Source of the DNA: an uncultured Bacteroidaceae bacterium
GTDB taxonomy: Bacteria; Bacteroidota; Bacteroidia; Bacteroidales; Bacteroidaceae
NCBI GenBank assembly: GCA_944320785.1
Contig: CALUIR010000004.1
Location: forward strand, 1 to 64,000
Direction: 5' to 3'
Length of the DNA: 64,000 bases
Positions within the stretch are counted from its first letter, which is position 1; each line of letters begins with the position of its first letter. Below are positions 7,640-17,546 of this stretch, piece after piece. Position numbers and translations under genes: made by a program. Below the pieces are notes generated by a model. That model did not search any database. It was not told the origin of the DNA and was given only the letters and a program-made list of their open reading frames with translations.

Positions 7640-8629
7640 ATGTTCTACTCTGTTGTCATCCCCGTGTACAACCGCCCCAATGAGGTGGACGAACTGCTGC
7701 AAAGCCTTGCCCGGCAGGAATACAAAAATTTTGAGGCCATCATCGTAGAGGACGGATCCACAGTCCCCTGCAAGGAAGTGGCCGAACGCCATGCCGGAGC
7801 ATTGGACATCCATTATTATGTCCAGCCCAATGCTGGCCCCGGACAGGCACGCAACTACGGTGCAGTTCATGCCAAAGGAGAATACATTATCATCTTGGAT
7901 TCCGACTGCCTGCTTCCGCCAAGTTATTTCTCTGCCATAGAAGACGAATTGAGGAACGAGCCTTGTGATGCTTTCGGCGGGCCGGACAGAGCCCACTCTT
8001 CTTTCACCCCCATGCAAAAAGCCATTAATTATGCTATGACTTCTTTCTTCACGACAGGCGGCATACGGGGAGGCAAGCACAAAATGGATCGTTTCTACCC
8101 ACGTAGCTTCAACATGGGCATACGAACAGAAGTGTACCGTGTCTTGGGGGGATTCTCCTCCATGCGTTTTGGCGAGGATATCGACTTCAGCATCCGCATC
8201 CTGCAAGCCGGGTATTCCTGCCGCCTTTTCCCCCAAGCGTGGGTCTATCACAAGCGGCGTGCCAATCTCCGCCAATTCTTTAAACAAGTGCATAATTCAG
8301 GCATTGCCCGCATCAACCTTTACAAAAGATACCCCTCCTCACTGAAAGCCGTCCATCTGCTGCCTGCCCTGTTCACTGCAGGCAGCATTCTGCTTGTTGC
8401 AGCCAGCCCCCTATGTCCATGGACATTAATGCCATTGCTGGCTTTTGCCTTTCTCATCTTTGCGGACGCGACACGCAAGGAGCGCAATGCAAGAACCGGC
8501 ATCTTAGCCGTGGCAGCCGCCTTTTGCCAACTGGCTGGCTACGGAAGCGGATTCATACGCGCTTGGTGGCAACGCATCGTCAGAGGGAAAGACGAGTTCA
8601 ATGCCTTCAACAAAAACTTCTACAAATAA
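7640..8629 (+). CDS. Family 2 glycosyltransferase
   Basis: This 329-residue GT-A inverting glycosyltransferase begins with SVVIPVYNRPNEV, has the nucleotide-sugar and metal site at ILDSDCLLP (about residues 92-100), and the GGFSSMRFGEDIDFSIR acceptor-side motif in which the ED pair supplies the base. Hydrophobic stretches near residues 235-290 suggest membrane association at the C-terminus. The frame is open upstream to 6806, but that region is antisense to yggS; ATG 7640 lies 27 nt after a TATATTTG -7 box (7606-7613). It is followed 9 nt later by radC. The sugar and acceptor cannot be told from sequence. Confidence 0.88.
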   Translation: MFYSVVIPVYNRPNEVDELLQSLARQEYKNFEAIIVEDGSTVPCKEVAERHAGALDIHYYVQPNAGPGQARNYGAVHAKGEYIIILDSDCLLPPSYFSAIEDELRNEPCDAFGGPDRAHSSFTPMQKAINYAMTSFFTTGGIRGGKHKMDRFYPRSFNMGIRTEVYRVLGGFSSMRFGEDIDFSIRILQAGYSCRLFPQAWVYHKRRANLRQFFKQVHNSGIARINLYKRYPSSLKAVHLLPALFTAGSILLVAASPLCPWTLMPLLAFAFLIFADATRKERNARTGILAVAAAFCQLAGYGSGFIRAWWQRIVRGKDEFNAFNKNFYK

Positions 8630-8638
8630 CCGCACTAC

Positions 8639-9334
8639 ATGGAAACAAAGCAACGGCTGAACATCAAGGAATGGGCAAAAGAAGACCGCCCCAGAGAGAA
8701 AATGATAGCCAAAGGCCCTGCTGCCCTCAGCGATGCCGAACTGCTGGCCATCCTCATCGGCTCCGGAAATCTGGAAGAAACTGCCGTGGAACTCACCCGC
8801 AGGATACTGGCATCCTGTGCCAACAACCTGAATACTTTAGGGAAAATGTCCATACATGACCTTTGTGCCTTCAATGGCATAGGCCCAGCCAAAGCAGTGA
8901 CCATCGCTGCTGCCCTCGAATTAGGGAGACGGCGCACGGCAAGCGAACTGCTGGAACGCCCTGTCATCCAAAATTCCAACGACGCATACACCCTCCTGCA
9001 CCCCACCCTTGCTGACCTTCCTCATGAAGAATTTTGGGTGCTTTACCTCAACCAAGCACACAAAGTAATAGAGAAATCGCGCATCAGCGTAGGAGGACTT
9101 ACCGCCACGCTCGCTGATGTGCGCACCATCCTCCGCAAAGCCCTATTGCAAAGAGCCACCTCCATCATCGTTGCCCACAATCATCCTTCAGGGAGTCCCC
9201 GTCCAAGTGCTGAAGACAACCAACTGACCATGCGCCTGCAACAGGCGGCACGCACCATGAACATCACCTTGTGCGACCACCTAATTGTCTGTGACGGCGC
9301 ATATTACAGTTATGCCGATGAGGGAAAGCTATAA
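8639..9334 (+). CDS. radC: RadC family JAMM-domain protein
   Basis: The 231-residue protein has an N-terminal helix-hairpin-helix region (about residues 1-75, with FNGIGPAKAVTI) and a C-terminal JAB/MPN domain with the metal motif VAHNHPSGSPRPSAED. The historic link with DNA repair is weak in other bacteria; the domain is a predicted metal-dependent hydrolase. It probably shares a transcript with the glycosyltransferase (9-nt gap). It runs tail to tail with the next gene, leaving only 2 nt between the stop codons. Confidence 0.92.
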   Translation: METKQRLNIKEWAKEDRPREKMIAKGPAALSDAELLAILIGSGNLEETAVELTRRILASCANNLNTLGKMSIHDLCAFNGIGPAKAVTIAAALELGRRRTASELLERPVIQNSNDAYTLLHPTLADLPHEEFWVLYLNQAHKVIEKSRISVGGLTATLADVRTILRKALLQRATSIIVAHNHPSGSPRPSAEDNQLTMRLQQAARTMNITLCDHLIVCDGAYYSYADEGKL

Positions 9335-9336
9335 GG

Positions 9337-11277
9337 CTAATGTATCCATATCTTCCCAACCTGTCGCACAGTGCCTTGCCAACACTCCACAATATAAATG
9401 CCATTCGGAAGAGACGGCAACGGCAGTGCTTCAGCAGGAGCCTCTGCAGCATAAACTTGCGTTCCTGTGCTATTATATAATAGGATACGGTCGTATGAAC
9501 CATCGAGATGCAGATTGCTGCCATCCCAATAGGCCGGGACAAACGGCAAAGATGTTTCCGAAACGCCAGATGCATGATTTCCGTAATCCAGCAAAGGGCA
9601 AAGCGCGAAGGACAAGGGCGAATCCACGTTCTCCATCCATTCCAGTTTCCCGGTCGGCTGGTCGTTCTCATCCCATTCTTCCAGCAAATGATAGGCCGTG
9701 CATTTCCCGCCTTCGGGGCGCACAGGAGAGCAGAACATTGCGATGTCGTCCGTGCCTTCGTCCGTGGAATTGTTCGGGAATCCGCTGACGACCACGAAGA
9801 AATCCTCCTCTATCTCCACGGGGTTGGGGAAACGGAACACGGTTTCCTCAAACGTCGCATCAGAGTATTCCAATTCATCTGCGCGCAACGTGGCCGATGC
9901 CCATTCATCGTCCGGCATGCCATCCTCACCTACACCGTGCAGAGCCACCTTGATTTGGGCATCCGGCGTGATCGTTGCCACCGAAGCAAAATAGACCACC
10001 ACCTCCGAAACCGTTGCTTTTGCCAGCGGTTTCGCAAAATATTCCGCGAAAGCCTGCATTCCCAACCAATTGCTTCCGCCGTAATAGCCAAAGAACGAAA
10101 GGTAAGCCGGTGCCAACGACGCGTTCTCTTCCGGGGAAATATTCCAAATATATTGCGCGCCTCCAGCCTGCACGGCATATTGGAGCATGTCTGTATGGAC
10201 TCCCGCACTATTGGATACCCGCAAGGAAAGGCTGTACACCCCATCCGCCATGTAGGAGGCTACCGGGTTCTGCTCGTTGCTTTCCGGGCAATCCGTGCCT
10301 TGCAATTGCCATTCCCATGCCGTGGGATGACCTTCAGACAAATCACGGAACTGCAACGGCACGCCAACCGGGACGAAACAAGCCGCCCATGGAGACAGGT
10401 AAGCATCTTCCGGCAAACCGATTTTGGCCGTAGGAGCAACCGCTGTCACCTGCACGAAGCCTTCTTTCGTAACCGAATGCCGGGCTTGCCCGTCCGCAAC
10501 CGTCAGCGACACCTTGTAGGTTCCGGCACGAGGATACACCACCACGGGGTTCTGTCCAGAGGATGAAGAAGGCTCGCCTCCCTCAAACTCCCATTCCCAG
10601 CTTGAAGGATTGCCCGCAGACAAATCCTCAAAATGTACGGCATCGCCTTCGTTGATGTTCACACGACTGTCGCCCGAAAGGTCTTCTTGCACCACGCGGA
10701 AATCGTCCACCAGCATGTCTTCCCCCCCGCTTCCTTGATAATTGAAAGAGAAGCGGACATCGCATCCCGCATATTCCGCAAGGTCAAACTCAAAAGGCAT
10801 CCAGTTCGGCCCGTCATAACCTACTTCTTGCGCCCACTGGAAAGCACTGAACATCTGCGTGGTTTCATTTGTCGCCATGTCTGTCACTGACAGGGTCAAA
10901 TCAGCAAACACCAGTAACCCGCCACTGAAGCAAAGGTAAAATTCGCACCGGCTTCCCGGTTCGATATGCACAACGGGCGAAAAAGCCGTCTCGTTCTGCT
11001 GGCTGTAATCGTCATAACGGATGGCCAGTGAATACTTGCTCTCCGGGTTGAACACCGTGAATGCAGGCAATCCCGCCACGTAAGGACGTTCCGCCAAATG
11101 CCACGTGGCATCTTCATTGGTCACCTGGAATGACCAATCTGACAAATCTTCCTCTGAATCAAAGCCCTGATAATAGCAGGTACGGGCGGCCTCTGCGGCA
11201 GTGAAATCCGCCGTCAACGTCTGTGCCGACGCTGGAAACGCACCTAACAATGCGCATGAAAGAATAAAGTTCCTCAT
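9337..11277 (-). CDS. Exported PKD-domain protein with C-terminal sorting-type domain
   Basis: From ATG 11277 the 646-residue protein has a signal peptide ending ASAQT and an N-terminal jelly-roll-like region with a YYQGFDSEEDLSDW start and DDFRVVQE end, typical of choice-of-anchor modules. Two PKD domains follow at about residues 195-280 and 290-370; each has a DLS.G.P..WEW motif. A second beta-rich region precedes a C-terminal tail (LYNSTGTQVYAAEA, LPNGIYIVECWQG) of the type used for type IX secretion sorting. It is probably surface-exposed; function is unknown. A minus-strand TATTTTTG (11310-11317) suits a promoter. Start codons at 11301 and 11394 are less likely because they precede the signal peptide. 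Confidence 0.75.
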   Translation of the reverse strand: MRNFILSCALLGAFPASAQTLTADFTAAEAARTCYYQGFDSEEDLSDWSFQVTNEDATWHLAERPYVAGLPAFTVFNPESKYSLAIRYDDYSQQNETAFSPVVHIEPGSRCEFYLCFSGGLLVFADLTLSVTDMATNETTQMFSAFQWAQEVGYDGPNWMPFEFDLAEYAGCDVRFSFNYQGSGGEDMLVDDFRVVQEDLSGDSRVNINEGDAVHFEDLSAGNPSSWEWEFEGGEPSSSSGQNPVVVYPRAGTYKVSLTVADGQARHSVTKEGFVQVTAVAPTAKIGLPEDAYLSPWAACFVPVGVPLQFRDLSEGHPTAWEWQLQGTDCPESNEQNPVASYMADGVYSLSLRVSNSAGVHTDMLQYAVQAGGAQYIWNISPEENASLAPAYLSFFGYYGGSNWLGMQAFAEYFAKPLAKATVSEVVVYFASVATITPDAQIKVALHGVGEDGMPDDEWASATLRADELEYSDATFEETVFRFPNPVEIEEDFFVVVSGFPNNSTDEGTDDIAMFCSPVRPEGGKCTAYHLLEEWDENDQPTGKLEWMENVDSPLSFALCPLLDYGNHASGVSETSLPFVPAYWDGSNLHLDGSYDRILLYNSTGTQVYAAEAPAEALPLPSLPNGIYIVECWQGTVRQVGKIWIH

Positions 11278-11417
11278 AGCCGAATTAATTTCGTTGAACA
11301 TATTTTGAACAAAAATAAGCAAAAGTTTGTTTTTGAAAAACAAAACCACTATAATTGTAGCCGGGACAAAGGAAAACAGTTCCATTTGATGCAATTTTTA
11401 ATTTAAAACGAATGCTT

Positions 11418-14291
11418 ATGAAGAAGAATTACAAGACATTCATCGCATCGTGCCTTGCCATTATCGGCTTAGGGATTGCCCAGCCTGCAAGCACGCAACC
11501 GTTGCTGAACGAAAGTTTCGACTATGCCGCAGGCAACTTATACAATCAAGGCGACTGGTGGCGCTACGGCACTGCCACTGAAAACCCCATCCAAACTACG
11601 GGGACAGGATTGACTTACGCCGGTTATCAGGACGAGAACGTGGGCCGTGCCGCAGAGTTAGGCAACCTCCCGCTTTCGGAATCATTGGTCAAGAAGTTCA
11701 CTGAAGGCAGCGAAGCCATCACTTCCGGCACCTTGTATTATTCCGCCCTCATCCAAGTGAAAAGCGCGGAAGAAGAGGGAAACTCCATCCTTGCATTCGT
11801 TCAAAAAACCTATTCATCCGATGTGGCTGATGGAAAAAAGGGGAACGAATACGGGAAACTGTTTGTAAAAAAAGGCAGCAATGACAGCAAATTCACCTTG
11901 GGCGTGGAACGTTATCTGCTTTCCCCTGCCATGACGGCTGAGGAATATGACATTAACCAGACGTATCTCGTGGTCGTGAAGTATGAATTCGTGGATGGCA
12001 GCAACAATGATGTCATCTCTTTGTTTGTCAATCCGGCAGATTTGGAAACAGAACCGGCTGAAGCATCTGCTGTGTTCAATGGCGAAAGCAGAGGAGACGT
12101 AAACGCCAATTTAGGTATCCAAGGCATCGAGCTTCGCCAGGGAGCGACAACATCCAAGCCTGCCGCCAACGTGATCATAGACGAACTGCGGGTCGCCACC
12201 TCGTATGCCGCATTGTTTGATGCGGAGACAGACACGCCTGCAGAACCGCAGCCGCAGATTGTCACCGACCCAAGTTATATCGGCTACAACAGCACATTTG
12301 CCGGATTGACTTATGAAAGCACGCTCAACGTGAAAGCCGAAAACTTGAAGGGCGACATCACCATTGCGCCTCTGGCGAGCGGCGAAGTCACCCTTTCCAC
12401 CATGACCATCACCAAAGAACAGGCCGAAGCGGAAGAAGGTTTCGACCTGACCGTCACGCTGAATCCCAAAAACCCTGATGTGTATTCCGACAACATTGTC
12501 CTCAGCAGCGAAGGGGCAGAGGATGTAACGGTCATGATGTTTTGGAGTACAACCGCGGCAGAAGAAGTGGCCGACTTGGCCACACTGGCAGGAAAAGACC
12601 CCGAAGCGTACGGGACTTATTTATACACAGGGGAAGCTATCGTGACCTTCATTGACAGCAACACATATTATATACAGGATGCAACCGGGGGATTCAGAAT
12701 CAACAACACCCTCGGCGACCTTACCGATTTGGGAACAGGTGATTGTTTCACAAATTTCATCTGCACCGTTGAAGAATCTTTCGGGTTATATGCTTTGCCC
12801 GCATACGGCGCACCGCAACCCCAGGTGACGGCCACCGGCCAGACGGTTGAACCCGCCGTGCTGACCTTGGCAGAACTGGAAGCCGACCTTAACAAGTATG
12901 CGAACATGCTGGTGCAGGTGAAGAACGTGACCCTTCCTGAAGATGCAGGCGCGACGTTCACCGAGGACATGACCAACCCGCTCATCAGCGATGGCACGGG
13001 CGAAGGACGCTTGAACCTGTTTGACGGCACTGACATCATCGGCACCACCGCGCCGACCGCTGCCTTCACGCTGACGGGCATCTCCACTTCTGCCGCCGCA
13101 CCGGTGGTAGGTCCCAGGGCTTTGACTGACATTGAGGTGTCCGACACACCCGCAGAACCGCAGCCGCAGATCATCACCGATCAAGAAACCATCTATCCGC
13201 CATACAGCTATGTTTATATTGGGTTGGAGTATGAGGTCACGTTGAATGTGAAAGCCGAAAACCTGAAAGGCGACATCACCATCGCGCCTTTGGCCACCGG
13301 CGAAGTCGCCCTCTCCACCATGACCATCACCAAAGAACAGGCCGAAGCGGAAGAAGGTTTTGACTTGGCCATCACGTTGAGGCCAACCGATGCAAGCATC
13401 ATGGAAGAAACCATCACGCTCAGCAGCGAAGGAGCGGAAGATGTAAGCGTCACCGTGTCTTGGTGGCCGATTGATGTCATCGATGTTCCCGACTTGGGTA
13501 CATTGGCCGGGAAAGATGCTTCACTATATGAGACATACCGCTACACGGGAAAAGCCATCGTGACATTCGTGGACGGAAACAACTATTACTTGCAAGACGA
13601 GACCGGAGGCTTCCGGGTCAACAATGAATACGGAGGGTTTGAAGGAGTAAACGCAGGCGACGAGTTCACGAACTTCTATTGCAACATAGAGTCTTTCTTC
13701 GGCGCCATGTATGCATTGCCCTCGCCGGAAACACCGCAACCCCAGGTGACGGCCACCGGCCAGACGGTTGAACCCGCCGTGCTGACCTTGGCAGAACTGG
13801 AAGCCAACCTCGACAGATACGTGAACGTGCTGGTGCAGGTGAAGAACGTGACCCTTCCTGAAGATGCAGGCGCGACATTCACCGAGGACATGACCAACCC
13901 GCTCATCAGCGACGGCACGGGAGAAGGACGCTTGAACCTGTTTGACGGCACCGACATCATCGGCACCACCGCGCCGACCGCTGCCTTCACGCTGACGGGC
14001 ATCTCCACTTCTGCCGGCGCACCGGTGGTAGGCCCCAGGGCTTTGACCGACATTGAAGCCGGCGATGTCCGCATAGAAGATGCTTTGGCAAACGGATTGT
14101 CTATCAAGGCACAAGAAGGAAGCATCTGCATTCAAGGCAATGTGGCGGGCAAGATGGAAGTGTTCGACATCACAGGACGCAAGGTGGCAGAAACGGAAGA
14201 AAAGGAAATCCGCATGGACAGCCCTGCTATCTATGTGGTGAAATTCACCACCGATGAAGGCAGCATCATCCAGAAATTGTACGTGAAGTGA
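11418..14291 (+). CDS. Large exported protein with 307-residue internal duplication and sorting tail
   Basis: The 957-residue protein has a signal peptide ending near QPAST, then a LamG-like N-terminal domain (residues about 28-270). Two modules follow, each with a beta-sandwich (GDITIAPLA, TMTITKEQAEAEEGFDL) and an OB-fold-like unit (YIQDATGGFRINN or YLQDETGGFRVNN). A C-terminal sorting-type domain (VFDITGRKVAETEEKE, IYVVKFTTDEGS) ends it. The modules are offset by 921 nt; 12811-13131 and 13732-14052 are nearly identical at DNA level, so the duplication is recent or homogenised. The next gene encodes another exported protein. No enzymatic motif is seen; binding or structural roles at the surface are possible. 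Confidence 0.75.
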   Translation: MKKNYKTFIASCLAIIGLGIAQPASTQPLLNESFDYAAGNLYNQGDWWRYGTATENPIQTTGTGLTYAGYQDENVGRAAELGNLPLSESLVKKFTEGSEAITSGTLYYSALIQVKSAEEEGNSILAFVQKTYSSDVADGKKGNEYGKLFVKKGSNDSKFTLGVERYLLSPAMTAEEYDINQTYLVVVKYEFVDGSNNDVISLFVNPADLETEPAEASAVFNGESRGDVNANLGIQGIELRQGATTSKPAANVIIDELRVATSYAALFDAETDTPAEPQPQIVTDPSYIGYNSTFAGLTYESTLNVKAENLKGDITIAPLASGEVTLSTMTITKEQAEAEEGFDLTVTLNPKNPDVYSDNIVLSSEGAEDVTVMMFWSTTAAEEVADLATLAGKDPEAYGTYLYTGEAIVTFIDSNTYYIQDATGGFRINNTLGDLTDLGTGDCFTNFICTVEESFGLYALPAYGAPQPQVTATGQTVEPAVLTLAELEADLNKYANMLVQVKNVTLPEDAGATFTEDMTNPLISDGTGEGRLNLFDGTDIIGTTAPTAAFTLTGISTSAAAPVVGPRALTDIEVSDTPAEPQPQIITDQETIYPPYSYVYIGLEYEVTLNVKAENLKGDITIAPLATGEVALSTMTITKEQAEAEEGFDLAITLRPTDASIMEETITLSSEGAEDVSVTVSWWPIDVIDVPDLGTLAGKDASLYETYRYTGKAIVTFVDGNNYYLQDETGGFRVNNEYGGFEGVNAGDEFTNFYCNIESFFGAMYALPSPETPQPQVTATGQTVEPAVLTLAELEANLDRYVNVLVQVKNVTLPEDAGATFTEDMTNPLISDGTGEGRLNLFDGTDIIGTTAPTAAFTLTGISTSAGAPVVGPRALTDIEAGDVRIEDALANGLSIKAQEGSICIQGNVAGKMEVFDITGRKVAETEEKEIRMDSPAIYVVKFTTDEGSIIQKLYVK
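12811..14052 (+). repeat. Near-identical internal repeat pair (offset 921 nt)
   Basis: Segments 12811-13131 and 13732-14052 inside the preceding gene differ at only a few scattered positions, mostly around the ADLNKYANM versus ANLDRYVNV codons. The flanking module halves are more diverged. The offset of 921 nt equals 307 codons, keeping the frame. This is a substrate for recombination that could remove or add a module. Confidence 0.9.
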
Positions 14292-14403
14292 CCTTTTTCG
14301 CGGCGCAATCATGCATCATGTGCAACCCGCAAGGGCCGGAAACTGTTCCGACCCTTGCCTTCCTGTCCAATTTGTTTTTCCTATTCTTACAAAACACTCT
14401 TTT

Positions 14404-16686
14404 ATGAAACAGCGATATTTATTCCATACTTTGCTAAGCGCCATCAGCTTTGCTGTTGCCACAGCGCAATCCTTGCCGGCCCTTGCCACAGCAGAAGAAT
14501 TGTTGTGGAATCCCGGATTCGAGAATTGGCAAAAAAGCCTTCTTGGCGACACGCCCGAAGACTGGGAAACCGCCTTAGGGGAATCAAGCCAAGAAACCAC
14601 TCTTGTCCTGTCCGGGGAATATGCGTTGAGGCTGGCCAGCCAAAGCGGCCAACTCGGCGGAAAGTTGCAACAAGAAGTGCGCCCCGCCCTGCCGGAAACC
14701 TTCATTCCCGGCGACCGGTATGAACTCACCATCCAATATTACACCGTCACCTCCAGCGGCGGCAACGACATTTGCCTGAACAGTTATTGGAGCCAAGGCG
14801 GCACGCCGATGGAACATGACAAGGAAGTGCTGGACAACGGCACGTTTTTCACTTCGCCACAGGCATGGGCAAAGCAGACCATACAAACAAGCGTCCCCGA
14901 AGGAGCCACTTCGTTTTACCTTTCCCTGAAAGTGAGCGAAGGCTGCACGGTCGTGTTCGACGACTTCAGCTTCAAACGGATGACAAGCACCGAGCCTTCA
15001 TTGCAAGTCCAGCCGGGCAGCATCCCTGAGCTGAAAACCCAAGTCAATATCCCTGTGCAGTCCGGCGACATCCTTGTGCGGACAGAGAACCTTCCGGGCC
15101 CGGTCAACATAGAAATCACGGGAACCGACCGCGACATGTTCTCCGTCTCTGACAGCCAGATTGCAGCAGGAAGCGCAGAAACCATCCTGCATATCACGTA
15201 CCTGCCCACAGAGGCAGGTTCGCATTCCGCCATCCTGATGTTCGATTGCCCTGACGCGCCGGAGGTGTTCACCAGCATCCGGCTGAACGGACAAGCCACT
15301 GACCCGGCCAATCCGCCCGCCATCACCGTGAACACGCCAAGCCCCGTCGTGTTCAACGCGCCGGCCGGCGGCACAGATACGCAAATCCTATCTGTGTCGA
15401 GCCGCAACATTTCGGAATACCTTTGGGCGAGGGTGACAGACACCAGCGTGGGCGTGTTCCAACTTTCCAGCACATTGTTGCCTGAGAACCAGGAAGACGT
15501 GGAACTCGAAGTGACATTCGCCCCGAAGGAAGCCGGCACCTACTACCAACGCATCGAGTTTTACTCGGAAGGCGCGCAAAGCGTGTTCATCGACCTGGCA
15601 GGAACCGCCACTGAAAAGGGCGAGGAGGAAGAAGCGGAAGGCGACCGCCTCCCTTTGGACCCTTCCCATCCTGTTGCGCTGCTGGACGAGGATTTCAACG
15701 GTGCTATCCACAACAAGGCCCTGTCCGTTGAAGGGTGGAAAAACATCGCAGTGGAAGGGAAGCGCGCATGGTGGGGCTACAACTTCGCGGACGAGGATGA
15801 GAAAACAGCCAAGGTGACGGCCTACGACTCGCAGGCTGCCGACGGCTATCCCGCAGAGATGTGGCTGGTGACCCCGCCTCTTGATTTCCAGAACGCGCAG
15901 AGCAAGGTGTTCACCTTCCGCGTGATGGGCGACCTGCTTCTGGAGGGGCAAGATGCCCAATTGGAGTTGCGCTACATGGACATGGCAGAGGGCAGCTTGT
16001 TCCAATCCCCTGTGGAGGGCATTGCCATCCCTTCCATCCCGGACGAGAACGGGGAATGGAGGGAATTCCATGTCAACCTTGAGGGGCAAGACATCGCCAG
16101 CACCTTCTTCATGGCTTTCTGCTTCATGGCCACAGGAGGCAGGGACAACGCCGCCGTGTACTATATCGACGATGTCAGCTTCGGGCGCACCGATTTGCCT
16201 TCCCTCACTCCTTCGGTTGCTTCATTGGTTGAAGAAGTGGAAATGGGGGAAACATACACCAGCCCCGACATCACCATTGCGGCCCACAATCTGTCGGAAC
16301 CCATCACGCTTGCCTTGGGGGGCGCCAATCCGAGCGCATTCGAGCTTTCCACCCAAGAGCTTCCCGCCACAGGAGGAAGTTTCCACGTGTCCTTCTCGTC
16401 CGACCAAGCCGGCGTGCATGAAGCGTATGTCAAAATCGCGTCGCGGGGAGCGGCAGACGTTTATATTCCTTTGGCATTCAATAACCAGAAGGGAAGTGCC
16501 ATCGAGGCAACAGTTGCCGGGGAGAATACCCGGATGACGGTTTACGACTGCTGCGGCAGAATCGTGCAGGGAGATACGTCCGGCTGCAATGAAGCACAAC
16601 TTCTTTCCCGCCTGCCGACAGGCATCTATATCCTGCTCAAGACGGGCACACAGGGCAGCGCCGCACGCAAGGTGTTCATCCCATGA
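14404..16686 (+). CDS. Exported multi-beta-domain protein with choice-of-anchor module and sorting tail
   Basis: The 760-residue protein starts at ATG 14404 with a signal peptide ending VATAQ. An N-terminal carbohydrate-binding-like jelly roll spans about residues 28-190 (NPGFENWQ start, VVFDDFSFKR end). Two Ig-like beta-sandwich repeats follow. A second jelly roll (about 420-600, LLDEDFNGAIHN to YYIDDVSFGR) resembles choice-of-anchor J modules. Another Ig-like unit and a C-terminal sorting-type tail (MTVYDCCGRIVQ, LPTGIYILLK) end it. It is 112 nt downstream of the previous exported protein on the same strand and shares its style, so a joint surface role is likely. No catalytic residues are recognised. 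Confidence 0.72.
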   Translation: MKQRYLFHTLLSAISFAVATAQSLPALATAEELLWNPGFENWQKSLLGDTPEDWETALGESSQETTLVLSGEYALRLASQSGQLGGKLQQEVRPALPETFIPGDRYELTIQYYTVTSSGGNDICLNSYWSQGGTPMEHDKEVLDNGTFFTSPQAWAKQTIQTSVPEGATSFYLSLKVSEGCTVVFDDFSFKRMTSTEPSLQVQPGSIPELKTQVNIPVQSGDILVRTENLPGPVNIEITGTDRDMFSVSDSQIAAGSAETILHITYLPTEAGSHSAILMFDCPDAPEVFTSIRLNGQATDPANPPAITVNTPSPVVFNAPAGGTDTQILSVSSRNISEYLWARVTDTSVGVFQLSSTLLPENQEDVELEVTFAPKEAGTYYQRIEFYSEGAQSVFIDLAGTATEKGEEEEAEGDRLPLDPSHPVALLDEDFNGAIHNKALSVEGWKNIAVEGKRAWWGYNFADEDEKTAKVTAYDSQAADGYPAEMWLVTPPLDFQNAQSKVFTFRVMGDLLLEGQDAQLELRYMDMAEGSLFQSPVEGIAIPSIPDENGEWREFHVNLEGQDIASTFFMAFCFMATGGRDNAAVYYIDDVSFGRTDLPSLTPSVASLVEEVEMGETYTSPDITIAAHNLSEPITLALGGANPSAFELSTQELPATGGSFHVSFSSDQAGVHEAYVKIASRGAADVYIPLAFNNQKGSAIEATVAGENTRMTVYDCCGRIVQGDTSGCNEAQLLSRLPTGIYILLKTGTQGSAARKVFIP

Positions 16687-16692
16687 CATGAA

Positions 16693-16728
16693 GAATCCGC
16701 CAAGCCTGCCGACAGGGTTGGCGGATTC
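16693..16728. terminator. Bidirectional terminator between convergent genes
   Basis: GAATCCGCCAAGCCTG (16693-16708) pairs with 16713-16728 with one mismatch around a 4-nt loop. It lies 6 nt past one stop codon and 7 nt before the other, so it can serve both converging transcripts. Confidence 0.75.
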
Positions 16729-16734
16729 CTGCAA

Positions 16735-17496
16735 TTACATGCATAACGGGCGGATGCCGGTGAACTCCTTCCAGCCATCCGCATTCCGATACGCCGCCAC
16801 ACTTCCTTCCGGCACATACACCGGAATGTCCCGGCTTACCGCATTTTCCGTGCCTGCCATGCCAAAGGCGCCAGGCTGCACTTTCGGAGGAACCACGGCC
16901 CTCACCGTCATTTCCGCCAATGAAAGACATTTAAGAAAAGCCGTCTCGCCTATCTCTTTCACGTCCCGGCCCAGCGTGACGTTCATCAAACCGATACAAT
17001 GCGAAAAGGCACAATTGCCAAGGCGCACCACGCCTGAAGGCACGGTATAAACCGCCTCCAACTTTCCTTCCGGGCATTTCACCAAGACACTCCTGTCCTT
17101 GCTGAACAGCACCCCGTCCAATGAACAGTAGCAAGCATTCCCCTCTGCCACATTAATTTCCGCCAACCTGTCGCAATTGCACAAGGCATGGCGCCCAATG
17201 GCCGACAAACTGGCCGGGATGGCAATGGCGCCCAGTTCCGTGCATCCGCGAAAGACATTGTCACCCAAGTTCACCACCCCTTCACCTATCACCACACGCT
17301 TAATCTCTGCATAATAGCCATCCCACGGGGAACGCAAATAATCATCCATGCCTCCTTCCCCGGAAACCAAAAGAGTGCCGTCGGCATACAATGTCCACTC
17401 CAGTTGAATCCCGCATGTCCCATAAGCCAATTTCGGTTTCCACCAACCACGCACCGCCGTGCGGATACCTGACACTATCGTCCTTATGTTTTTCAT
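16735..17496 (-). CDS. BspA-like leucine-rich repeat protein without signal peptide
   Basis: The 253-residue protein carries about four to five LRR_5 units of the BspA type. Visible cores are IKRVVIGEGVVNLGDNVFRGC, split as VVIGEGVVNLGDN and FRGCTELGAIAIP, then LSAIGRHALCNCDRLAEINV, VVRLGNCAFSHCIGLMNVTL and KEIGETAFLKC. It closes with a VPPKV...IPVYVPEGSVAAYRNADGW cap common in the family. The N-terminus (MKNIRTIVSGIRTAVRGWWK) is basic and amphipathic but not a signal peptide, unlike exported BspA proteins. A minus-strand -7 box TATTTTTG at 17768-17775 would give a 5' leader of about 265 nt containing a long hairpin. Ligand and location are unknown. Confidence 0.8.
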   Translation of the reverse strand: MKNIRTIVSGIRTAVRGWWKPKLAYGTCGIQLEWTLYADGTLLVSGEGGMDDYLRSPWDGYYAEIKRVVIGEGVVNLGDNVFRGCTELGAIAIPASLSAIGRHALCNCDRLAEINVAEGNACYCSLDGVLFSKDRSVLVKCPEGKLEAVYTVPSGVVRLGNCAFSHCIGLMNVTLGRDVKEIGETAFLKCLSLAEMTVRAVVPPKVQPGAFGMAGTENAVSRDIPVYVPEGSVAAYRNADGWKEFTGIRPLCM

Positions 17497-17546
17497 AAAT
17501 CAAAAAATGTTTGTGTGAGTCCCGTTCCCGAACCCGGTTCCAATAC

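Noticed and set aside
7517..8293. Long N-terminal extension of yggS
   Set aside because: The frame is open but antisense to the glycosyltransferase, and family members start at the ATG near 7516.
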